From: Angiostrongylus vasorum | Lineage: Eukaryota > Nematoda > Chromadorea > Rhabditida > Metastrongylidae | Assembly: GCA_018806985.1 (NCBI GenBank) | Contig: JADANN010000198.1 | Span: 1 to 64,000 of the forward strand | Length of the DNA: 64,000 nucleotides | Direction of reading: 5' to 3' | Shown here: positions 22,741 through 34,400 of the stretch, piece by piece | How the letters are laid out: the number at the start of each line of letters is the position of its first letter | Position numbering within the stretch: position 1 is the stretch's first letter | Translations under genes and position numbers: made by a program | Notes under the pieces: model-generated | What the model saw: the letters and a program-made list of their open reading frames with translations, nothing else | Database searches by the model: none | What the model was told of the DNA's origin: nothing

Positions 22741-23099
22741 ACTTGATTCTAGATTGTGTCTTCATTGGAAATTGGTGAGCAGGCTGGAGGCTTAATTGTT
22801 CAATTAATCCCATTTTCGACAACGGAGTGCCGTAGAAATAACTTGTTTTCAGTGTTACTGAATTACTTGGTGAGTGTGCGTGGCTACATTTTTTTATAAA
22901 TTTGTACATTTATTATATTCGAATAGTACTAGTGTTCTATTTTTTTGAAATATTTTTGACGTGTTTGGCAACGAGGTCTTCAAGTCCGTCAAACACTTGT
23001 CCAAGTCCAGATACTGAAGTGCTAACCGTGTAGTGAGCGCGAAGTTTCCTTCTCCTGAAATTTCCACACCATGAATTTTACTCTATGCTGTTCATTAAT
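22741..23099. other. Intergenic, no gene seen
   Basis: No supported ORF or repeat. Confidence 0.4.
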
Positions 23100-23540
23100 G
23101 TGGTTAGCAATATTGTTTTAACCATAATGATGCCGAGATATTTACAACACTCAGATCCCACTCCAGATTAGAACCTGCGATCACCCCTTCCGTGGGCACA
23201 CGGGCCATCCACTGCACCACCGAAGCCTCGCCTTGCTTTTCTCTCAGGCAGTTTTTTTTTACGATAACGGTGGTATCAGCAATCACTCGTCAGCGGAATG
23301 ATCTAGGGAGATCAAATCGGCATTTTTTACCCACTGCTTCTTATTTGTTCATGGCAGCATATTATGTGAAATACAACCACAATGATGATGAGGTATTCGC
23401 AGAACTCAGACCCCAGGCAGAATTGAAACAGCAATTTCGCTTCCCGCGGGCTCACGTGTTACCCATTTCACCACTCAGTCCCTTGCTTTTCCTGTCTCTC
23501 AACCAATCTTCTTTTAATTTTTGCTTTATTTCTTTCCTTA
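23100..23540 (-). repeat. Two S1 SINE fragments
   Basis: Two reverse S1 copies in series. Both share the ATGATGCCGAG/ATGATGAGG start, and the first carries CAATCACTCGTCAGCGG. Confidence 0.55.
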
Positions 23541-24109
23541 ATACGTTTTCGTAAACACCTCATTTTGTGCGGCTGGCAGGTGGGACGACGCCTTATTTGT
23601 TGCTTTTGTGGACCAACTGGTTTTCGATAGTAGAAGATAATCTCTCGATAACTGAAAGGCTAGTGAGAACACGACAGCATTATAAAAACAGACTTTGCTG
23701 TATCGGCTTATGGGTATGAATATATGATACTATTCACTATACGTTACAGCACTGTCTGCAATACAACAACTGTGCCGTCAGAATTTGGAAGCGCTTTGCA
23801 GCCTACGTTGAGTCTATTTCTATATTCTTTATGGCCGCCCATTACATATGATAACCATGACTATTTATGGCGATTAGAGCAATTCTCATAACCGTTCTGT
23901 TACCTCGGCAATGATCAAGTAATTCTCTATATAGGTCTTAAGCAAACACGAGGTGTTATTTTATTCTTTATTTACAAACGGCTGATGTTCCGGCAAATTA
24001 CGCCTTTCTCAGAGCTCTGGTCTAGTTGGCTGCAATCTACCCAGCCAAACAGCTCCATAATCAAACAGAGAAAATGCAAAACCAAGATTCCAATCACATT
24101 GAACACGGA

Positions 24110-24610
24110 ATAGCTTCTTTGCACTCATCGTTTTCTATGAGTCTTCCACTGAATATTTCACGTGGAAACCAACTGGAATTCCTCCTTGCAGTTTATATTC
24201 GGATTCTTGGAATTTGTTCAGAATGCTTCGAGAGTTTCGCGCACTTGTGCTTTCGATTTCTGTGTGAAGATTGTAATTTCTACTTCAAAATTTTTCCCCT
24301 ATTGCGTCTCCATGTCCTATGTACGCCTAGATCAGTATTTTGTTTAGTTCTATCCTTAGCGTTTAGGTGTTCTTTTAGACGGACACACACTGGTCTACCT
24401 GTTTCGCCATTGTATTCGCCCGCGCATATTAGACAATTTTTAATTGTACATAGATCATCACACAAACACTATTGGCATCTTAGAGTGCTTGGTGGTATTT
24501 CAATTACTGTTGCCAAGTTCTCTAGACCTGTCTTTCTTAAACAACGTTTTTTTAGCTGCACTTATTTCGTTTGAAACGAAGGGGCATACTTCGTTTTCAT
24601 TGTGACTGAA
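24110..24610 (-). pseudogene. Penelope-like GIY-YIG endonuclease fragment
   Basis: The minus frame has CAGEYNGETGRPVCVRLKEH, the GIY-YIG core of PLEs with the conserved Y, G-E-T-G-R and E-H-L positions. Preceding it on the same strand, NEVCPFVSNEISAAKKTLFK matches the linker region of the fuller PLE. No RT palm remains. Confidence 0.75.
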
Positions 24611-24691
24611 ATTTTGCTTCAGCATTTTTCTCTGTTTGGTTATGGAGGTAGGTGTTTGGCTGGGTAGATTGCAGTCAATTAGACCTTTACA

Positions 24692-24728
24692 GGCTCTGAG
24701 GAAGGCGAAATTCGCCGAAACGTTAGCG
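24692..24728 (+). ncRNA. Hammerhead-like motif
   Basis: GGCT, CTGAGGA, stem II with perfectly complementary GGCGAA/TTCGCC, GAAAC, GTT, AGC. One extra A sits between CTGAGGA and stem II. Confidence 0.5.
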
Positions 24729-25468
24729 TTCGTGAATAAAGAGTAAAGTAACACCTAGAATTTTTCCAGCAAGAATATAGAGAACTGCTTGGTCAATGCC
24801 GAGATTAACAGAAAGTCGTCGCGAGAATCACACTAATCGTCATAATCATATTATATGGAATAGGCGAGCATAAAGAATACAGAAATGAACTCGAAATAGG
24901 CTGCACAGCACATCAAAATTTTAACAGCAAAGCTGTTGTATTGCACACAGTACTGTAGCGTGCAGTGAGTAGCACCACACATTCATGCCCATAAGGCGAT
25001 AGAGCAAAGTCTCTTTTATGACGCCGTCGTGTTCTCACTATCTCAAGCCTTCCGGTTATCGAGAGAATATCGTCTGCTTTCGAAAATCAGTTGGTCCTCA
25101 AAAACAACAAATAAGGCGTCGTCCCACCCTGCCATCCACACAAAATGAGGAGTCGGCGAGAACGTAATAAGGAAAGGAATAAAGCGAAGATCAAAAAAAG
25201 ATTGGTTGAGAGACAGGCAAAGCAAGGGTCTCGGTAGTGCGGTGAGTATCGCGTGAGCCCTCGGAAAAAAATAGTCGCTGGTTGAAATTTGCTTGAGGTC
25301 TGGGTTCTGCAAATACCTCAGCATCATTATGGTTGTATTCCACATAATAATTCTTGGTCAACTATGGAGCTGAGTCGTTCATCATGTTAAGTTCGCGGCC
25401 CAGAGATGTATGCCTTGGAGTGGTCGAATATACTCATTCCACTGAGGGTGAAATGGCGCAATGAAGCA

Positions 25469-28400
25469 TCAGATATAAATCCGCTTCTCATGAACATCAT
25501 CTTCGTAAGATAAGCCAAAAAAAGAAATTGGTAAAGGGAAACCTATGTCGAGGCTGACGTTGTTGGGATCGACTCCACACGCTTGCGAAATTGCGACTCC
25601 TTTTCCATAACTCAACTCCTCGATTGCATTCTTTATCTCTGGCCATAACATATCCATGATCATGCCTGCAGTTATTGGTAGTTTAGTTTGCTTTCATTTG
25701 TTTCACCGTTCATAATAATGTCACACTGTAACCGTAAATTATGAAATGCATAAATATACGAAGAGTTGGCCACATTGCTCTCTGACTGCCCTCTTCAAGC
25801 CATAGAGGGTTAAGGATAAAGCATTAGGCGTTGATTAATGTATGACGGATGCACTATGGATTCGACTACAATGAGCAACGCACTGGTGATTATGCGCATA
25901 TCTGGTTTATACAATGACTTCAATGAACCTCGATCAGTATGTTTCAAAACCCACTGTCATTTAACCTCGACATGAAGAACGAATATATTTTCGGATTGTA
26001 TAGCTTAGTTTAGCAATTCCATGCTCGACGATGCACGGCTGTGGACAATCGACACGGGTCATTGCGGCTCTGAAGAAGGCGAAGGCATCGCAGCGCTACC
26101 GGAATAGAAATTTCATAACAACTTCGTGCAAGCTAAGTAGTCTAAAAGGGTCAGCATTTTTTATCTTTGCAGTCGAATCTGGTGAAAAGTAGCCCATCGC
26201 AGGTAGATGAAAGGCTTCAAATGGGGACATGGAAATGTTACCATTGCCTAGCACCTCTAAATACTGCGTGTAGAACTCATTCTTTCCTCAAGCAAGAAAT
26301 CCAGTGTGCAGCTAAGAGCAGAAGCTGTCAATTTCCGTTGTCTGCACTGTGGTTTAATGATTACTTAACGACATCGACTTCAACTCACCTCTTATTAAAT
26401 CTTGCATAAAAATGCCCCATGTTTTCGGGAATGCGCCCGCTTCCATCTCGATACTGGTGTCTAGTAGCTGAACAAGCGTTCTGCAAGTTTTATCATCAAA
26501 ACATGCTCTGTCAATGCATAATATGGTTTCTGTTCTCAAATCGGAATCACTGGTTCATGGCCTACTCATCAACGTGAGCTTTCTTCAACGGTGACATTTC
26601 GAGCCCTCGTGGCTCTGAAAATGATGAAATGGTCAAAATGTTGAGCAACAATGACACAGTTCACCATCTCGTGTGAATAACGAAGAACTCTATCCCAAAA
26701 ATTCTCGGAGCACAAAATCGTTTTAAAAAAGTAGGGTTAAGTACAATACAGAGGCTGACTCTTGAAAAAAGTGGGAAGTGTTTCCCATTAAGATGTACGT
26801 GCTACATTATCCTTCAAGAATAAGTAGGTAAACATCAGACATGGAAAATCGAATCTTTCATACCGCAATAGTAACATTGGGCATCTTCCGGTAGCACACT
26901 ACAAACTTGTTTCCAGCAGTTCTCTAGTTTTGGAGCTTTTATATTTCGTCGCATCATATACATATTCATAGCACATATAGCTAAGAGCTTGAAGGTCGTT
27001 GAAAAAATTCACCATTTAGAGGTTTTTTGCCATTTTTCTCGAGCGATACCCAGTAGTTTATTACCTTAAAAATACCTCCATCGAAGGCTGGGCGCAACTC
27101 GGCCTGGATGGTGAGGACGAATGAGACGAACACCGAGGTAAGATTGCGATTTGGGTTCACCACTCTCAAATAGACCCGGTCCCGCCTGTAATTCGTCACA
27201 TCATTCGACAATGCTGCACATAAATCACTGTTGAACTGTATATAAATGGGAATTGACTTGTAGTATTTATTTTTTAATTGCAGGCTCTGGACGATCCCAT
27301 AATGCTATATTGTCACTATTTTACTGATCAGACAATAAAAATAAGGCACGCAAGCACAGAGGACGTAGCAGCTAATTCCACAAACTAATTCGTAGCGTGG
27401 TTGTTTGAAGAGATTTATTCCAAAAAGTTTTTCCAAAGCCTCAGCAGGATATCCATAGCTTAACTAGCTAATTGAAGAAAACTGAGGATAGATAAAGTAT
27501 TGGCAGATCCAGCTTTCGGCGTTGATCAACACCCTAAGAGATCCTTCGTGCATTCCATCTCATCAAGCATCGTTATAGGTGATGGAATGCATATCTGGCT
27601 TATAGTACACTCTTGGTGGTCTGTCAATGTATTGGTTCAATGCTGCTATCGTCCTAGGTAACTGTAGCAAATGTTTGTCGACCCCAGTGTAATCGAAAGC
27701 TTGTTGAGGCTGGGATGCGAGATCGAACCAGCAACCACGTGTACATAGTCCCCTTTAACCAATGTGCTATACTCGTTCTTAATTGAACATGCAGAAGGAA
27801 AGTACTTAATTTTCGAGGACAAGCGAAGAGTTGGTAGCAGTCAACGACGGACGTCCACGTGCGCCCACATTCACTTGAAAGTAGCACTCAGTACAGAGGG
27901 TGGTGAGGAAATGCCTAAAACAATAAGAACGAGCGCTAAAATTCCGATGACTCTGATACCTGGAAGGAAAAGCAATATTGGTTTGAATTCATGAACTATT
28001 TTTTTCTTGGAATAATTGACCGATCCATGTTTTTAAGCAGCTGCCTAAAAATCGCTATTTAGGATAGCCATAGATATTTCGTAATTCAGTGCAAACTGGA
28101 GTAGTCAAGAATTCAGTAGTAATTTATCTGTATTCTTCGTGAGGACCCTTGAATTCAAAGTAAGCAATAATAAGCATGTATTAAGAAGAGTCTCTCGCTC
28201 ATCGGTACCATGAGTTACCTCGAGTCCGGGGGAATGACTGTGCTCGTGACTGGTAACTGTTCATCCATCCACTCAAAATTCCAGTCAAACTGAAAAACGA
28301 GCATTCCTTAAGCAACTACGCAAGTTTACTATCTCTCAGATGATAAATACAAAGAGATTCTTGCGAAGTACTGCATGGTCGCATCAAAGCACCTGCTTCT

Positions 28401-31400
28401 TTCAAAATTTTTTCTCTGTTCTTCAATTGAATATCCCAGCACTTTTTTCGTTGGCTAATTTACCGTCAGCTTCGTCATCTAACCCTTTTGCAAAACATAC
28501 TGACCTGTTCGAGCAATTCATTTATAATGCCGTCCTCTAGCCAAATCGTGACGAGATCGCTGTCCTTTAGCTTTACTTCCAGCAGTGTCGTGTTCACAGG
28601 ATCTTCTAGGAGTGAAATCGCTGGCGTTTCTGTCTAGATAGGAAAAGAGAAAAGTCAAGAAGAGCTGAAAACGAGCTACACAATCAATTTCTTTTCTATT
28701 CTACAATTTCTCAATAAGGCTGACAGATGTCAAACATTCATGACCATGTGAGTCATACACAACTCATTCGAGATTGGAGATGATTTGGCTTTCTATCTTT
28801 AAGCAGCCATACATCAGTTCATAGCAAACTTTATTAACTTAACCAGAATGGTGCTGAGATATTGGCAAAACTCAGACCCCACGCTTGATTCGAACCCACG
28901 ATTACCCTTCCCAGGATCTCGTGTGTTACTCGCTGCACCATTGACCCCCCTTCCTCTGCCTTTCTCTTAGTCAGTTTTTTTACGTTAATAACGGTGTTAG
29001 CAGCAATTACCCGTCAACAGGAATGGTCTAGGAGCTCAAATCGGCATTGCACCCAGTTATGCTGAGGCTGTAGTCGAAATTACAATGTATAACTTCTCAC
29101 CCACTGCCTACTATTTTCTCATAGCAGGGTATTATGCGAGATATAAGCACAATGATGTTGAGATATTTGCAAAACTAATACCCCAGGCCAGATTCTAAGT
29201 ACCTCAGGCCAGATTCTAACCTTTGACTATCCTTCTTGGGGCTAACGTACTACCCACCACACCACTGAGGCCCTTGAAAAATTAGGCCGAAATCAGACAA
29301 TTACCAGTCAAAAATTGGACTGAAATCGTATTTCGGCTAACGATGTGTTTGTTCGAGCTACAGTTGATCACAAAAGTCGCTTCCGTTGACATGGAATTCA
29401 GATGAATTGCATTTATTCTCCAGAATTATCTTGCGAATCTGGCCTGTCGTCTGAGTTTTACAAATATATCAGCATCGTTTTCTCTCTCAGCAATCGCGAG
29501 GTTGTTAAATAGCATACGTTTACTTCCATACAATAACACACATACAATACAACCGTAGACGACGTTTCGGCAGAATCGCCTTCTTCAGAGCATGGAAGAG
29601 TACACTGACACAATTTAGTGCGTCAAACGCTTCAACAGCACAAACAGAAAGATGAAAATCTGAACGATAATCACAAGATCTACAGCTTCTCGAAAAACTC
29701 TCCGCTTTTTTCACCTGTCTTGAACTGACATAAAATTCTACATGTTTTCGGACGGCGTTCTCAAGACCCTTAATCACTACTGCGATAGAAGGTTTATCTC
29801 CAACCTCACAGCCACACAAAAATGTGCCTTTACGAGAAATTAGAGAATTGATAAACTCGAAAACAATAAGATTGTCTTTTTAGTGATAAGGGGGGAGAGT
29901 TCGTAGTTATTCCCCCGCCAGCTGGATGTTGAGATAACAGAGGAACATCTTAGTGATGCTACCCTCTATCGCCCATCCTCTGAAAAAGGAATACAAAAGT
30001 CAATACCGAAAGCTAAACAATCTATGGGTTAGTGTGGCAAAAGTTGCAGGCTTAAAATCATCAGTTATTTCATACTTTAAAGTCGATAAACCAACATGTC
30101 CCGTCCTATATCTACTTATTGAAACACATAAGTTACTATCACCTGATGATCTTGCGTCAACCAATCCGTCATTATTTAAGGGTTAGAGCCATCAGCTGTG
30201 TAGACGGGCCAACGGATAGGATAACATGGTTTTCAAGCCTAATACTTACCCAGTTGCTTAACCACATTCCAGCTCAGCTCACAAACACCCAAATGTTCCC
30301 ATAACGTCTACGTAACGCGTCTCCTAATAACGCGTACGTGATGGAGTCCTTCGACGTTACTGCGCTGTACACCAACGTATCGAATGACTCCGCAATGCAA
30401 GCCATCTTCGAACTTCTTGTTGAACATGAAGGAAGAATAAATATGCATGGCTTGTCCATTCAGCAGCTAATGGCTCTCCTAAAGGAGTGCCTAAACTGCT
30501 CGATTTTTAGATGGTCTGGGAAATACTACGCGCAAATAAGGAGGCTGGCAATGGGACAGCGACTGGCACCAAGCATTGCCATTGCGTTTATGTCTAGAGT
30601 GGAAACACCCGTTCTTCGTCTCCGGCCGCTGCTCTACTGCAGATATATAGATGATTGTTTTGTCGTCTTCTATACACAGGAGGAGATGGACAAATGTTTT
30701 GAATTATTGAACGAGCAGTCAGAGTACATCAAGTTCACCCGGGAGAAACGGAAAGACGACTGGCTTTCGTTTCTAAACGCTCAAATAAACCTATCAAGAA
30801 GCGGTTACATGAGAAAGTGGTACCGAAAGCCAAGTAACAAGAACGTCCTCGTTCATTTCCTTTCTTCCACCCTTCATACACAAAGAGGACGCTTGTGAGA
30901 AACATGTTTCGAACAGCCACCTCTGTGTGCACAAGTAGGGAACTAAAGGAGGAATCGCACGACTTGGCTCGGCAAATAGCCATCTCCAGTGGTTAAGAAA
31001 TTGCAAATCCACGAGACAAGTTTTGAAGGAGAGCGACGCTCCAAAACGAACGGTTTGGGCGAAACAAAGTCCCGTTTATCTTGTCCTTCATTAGCGGTGA
31101 AATAAGTGTAGCGATGAAGCGATGCTTAAGAAGGGCAGACCTAGAGGAATCGGTAGCTATAATTGATTACATAATCTGCCCTTATGGCAGGGACGGTGAT
31201 TGCATGAGCTCAGGTACGATACACCTGATCTCTTGTAATAATTGCGGAGACGAATATATTGGCGAAACGGGCAGATCTTTGTGTATCCGCATAAAAGAAC
31301 ACCTTGATGGAAAACGGAAAAATAAGGCAAGGTACGCCACTAGGGACGCATAGGATACAAAAGCACAGCGGAGACGATTTTGGTAAAAAAGTCGCTAACC

Positions 31401-34400
31401 TCGAATGGGGAGTAAAACACCAAAGCGCAAACTCCTTGAGGCTTTTTGGTTAAATGCTAAGAATCCTACAATGAATAGCAGGGAAGAATACCCCGAGAAC
31501 ACGCGTGATCTCGCCCCCGTACCTTCGTATCGATCGTTGATGGGGGGTGGTGCAGTCGTCAACCATGTGCGACTCTGAGCGGCTGTTCTTCCTCGGTGGA
31601 AGACAGGTGAAAAAAAGCGGTGGGTTTTTCGAGAAGCCGTTGATCTTGTGATTATCGTTCAGATTTTTCACCTTTCTGTTTGTGCTGTTGAAGCGTTCCA
31701 CCTAGTAAGTTGCGTATTATTGTACTCTTCCAGGCTCTGAAGAAGGCGATTCTGTCGAAACGGCAGCTACCGTTGTGTTGTATGTGTGTTATTGTATGGA
31801 AATAAACGTATGCTGTTTAACAACCTCGCGATTGCTGAGAGAGAAAACGACAAATTCATAATCCAGTGCCGAGGTTAATAGAAAGTCGATCCTTGGTATC
31901 CTATATCAGCATCGTTGCGGGTGTCTTTTGCATGGTGCTTGCCATGCAAAAAGTAGTGAGCAATAGATGAAAACGTTATACATTTTTACCGATTCGCTTG
32001 CGAAGAATTTGACTCCACAAATCAATAAAATCAATATTTTATTTATGTTAGATAAAACGCTTGAAATGTGGGCGCTAGGGTAAAGTTTCTCACATAACTT
32101 GGCTAATTCTCAATAGCTTAAGTGTTCTAGTTATCGGAAAGCCGGTTGCGAATGTGCGAATTAACCAGATGGATTAGTTTTGATTTTAACGAGAGGTGCA
32201 TGTCAACCATCCCCTTCGCTGGAGTACCCGAGATGAACAGATAGGAAATGAGTGGTTACAAGGATATCGTTGATGGGTAGAATGCAGTCGGATGGGATGG
32301 AGGCGTTTCGGGATGGGCGAATTGAAAACTTATGATTAATTTCCAAGACGACTTCCTATTTACTTCGAGACTGATCAAATAATTCATTGTTTTCTTAATG
32401 AGCAAACACGAGGTTGCTACTTTGTTCTCTATTGCTTATCAAGAAAACAGAAGCAAATGATCAAGTTGGAAATCCGTCTCCGAAGTCTCCTCAGTTCGTG
32501 GCCTACTCGTTAAGAGCGTGATATTCTGCACGACATATTTTCAGTGAAGTTTGTCTCATGTAAAGTTAACAAGAAATCAGGCTAAAATCGTATTTTGACT
32601 AAGATGTGCTTGTTCTCACTAGACTTTACCACAAAAATCGCTCCGATTACACCTCATGCAAAAGAATTGCATTATATCCTTCAAACTTAGCTGTCTTTCT
32701 CAATGGTTTACGATGAGACCATCGTAGTTGGGAGGTAATGAAACATTTCAAACTTCGATGCACAGGGTAGTATTCACGCTCGGCCAGATTAAACATTCGT
32801 ATGAGGAAACCCAACTAAAGATAAACTATGTCACAGCATAATCAGCAAACTCAATTCATTTATACTTTCTGGCCAAGGACGTTGAAGGAATCGTCAATGT
32901 AACGCTGTGCTGTTCTTGGCGTTGATTGAATGAGCAGTGCCTACAGATCAACCCTCCTAGGCGATAGGACGAGTAGAATCGCATGGGATCAGCTCAAGTT
33001 ACTCAATGGTTGACGATATTAAGGATGATACAGGGGGAGAGGTTGCCATGGATTGCGTTATTATAATTGTAAAGGCACTCTATCTTAGGAATTGGTCAAT
33101 TTTGAAACGAGTTTTCAAATATTACACGACCCGTTTTTAGCATGTACTCTACCGATCCCTCCACTTCTCGATTCACTTGTAACCATTCTTCACGAAGGTC
33201 TTCCAACTTTTCCCATTTGGGTTTGGCTGCTGCTTGAAGATTTCGTCTTCTCTATAGGTGTCATCGAATTGCGGTCGAGTGTATTCTCTTTCTGGAGTCC
33301 TGGGATAGCTGGGTCAGAGCGTGCCCACTTGGATGGTAGGCAGTGAACTGTCCCCAGATATGCCTGGCATCATTTCTGCGAACCCGGAGGGGTGAAAGGC
33401 TAGATGAGCCCAAGCTAGTGTTGAACCAGCATCGTGCGCTTATGAACGGCATCACTACATCTTTAGAAGAAATGCTCGATATTAATAGGTTTTGAGTGAG
33501 TTAGAAAGTTCTGTCGAATACCTAAAAATGGACTTTGAATTGGAAACCATTGACTAATCTTCGTCTACGATGCTTTTAAGGCCAGAAATCTTTACTAAGC
33601 TCCGAGAAATTAGCTGTTGTAGATCCGAATAGAGCCCTCTAGATAACTTCCTCATAATTTTCGATTCCTTCACTTCCAAAAAATGGATGAATTCTCAGAA
33701 ATGTCTGCAACTGTTTGGCTCTGTCGCTTACAAAAAACTTAAAATTAGGAAGATAATCCCAAATTTAGTAAGAATAAGGCTGATGATCAGTTCACTTACA
33801 ATTTCTGTCCACTCGAGTTGTGCTAGAGCGGTCATTTGATAGTCGTTCACCTCTACACTCCTTAATCTGTAGAAAGCATTGAGTCAACGTAATCAGAAAA
33901 AAAAAGAAAAAGTGGAAATTGAAAGATGGAACAGATCTAAGTATTGTTGTTGAGTTAAAAGCACGTTATTTCTCTACAGGCTTCTTTCCATCTGACAAAA
34001 AAGTGCAAGAGAATTACTAGTTAATCAGTTAATTGATTAATGATGCGGTAACCGTTTCATCACAACTCTTTGAACGAAGAAAGTAGTGTGATTCAAACCA
34101 TCCGCAGTCTCTAACTAGAGCTTTTTGTTGTGTGTAGCGTAAGATGGTGTTTTTTAGATCTGCACGGAGTTAAACTACTCAGTTGGACACTTCTGTTTGT
34201 TTGGGCGCTTTCGTTTTCTTCGGAACCGTTTCGCTTTTTTTTACCTCTTTCACTTATTGATGGAAACCAGCCGCACAGAGTTTACATGTGCGAATAACGC
34301 GGGATTCCTGAAGAAGACGAAAGCGCTCAAACGTTCGCCATGATTGAATAAAGCTTCTATCGACAACCTTGTCCCCTACTCAAGATCTACGCAAGAACGG

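Larger units (their letters stand above)
23340..25350. mobile_element. Foldback unit: long inverted R5 flanks around a PLE remnant
   Basis: About 23340-23950 and 24775-25350 are diverged inverted copies of each other (shared blocks include GTGGGACGACGCCTTATTTG, ATTCTTTATG and CAATACAAC). Inside is a second, shorter inverted pair (23945-24075 and 24610-24765) that ends in hammerhead-like motifs. The core is a PLE endonuclease fragment on the minus strand. This nested inverted layout resembles other PLE copies here. Confidence 0.65.
29475..31860 (+). mobile_element. Penelope-like retroelement, the most intact in the window
   Basis: The coding core is plus-strand. Its ends are inverted copies of one tail: 29475-29760 reads in reverse what 31610-31860 reads forward (GTATGCT.TTTAACAACCTC, GCTGAGAGAGAAAACGA), and each carries a hammerhead-like motif. 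PLEs are known for such inverted or tandem terminal repeats. It sits in the largest intron of the minus-strand BPI-like gene, antisense to it. Confidence 0.8.

Noticed and set aside
33650..33765. Possible terminal exon (FFVSDRAKQLQTFL...) after minus exon 33866-33800
   Set aside because: It would end the protein before the C-terminal domain, while exons at 28.6-25.5 kb continue the BPI fold in correct phase. An alternative 3' end cannot be excluded.
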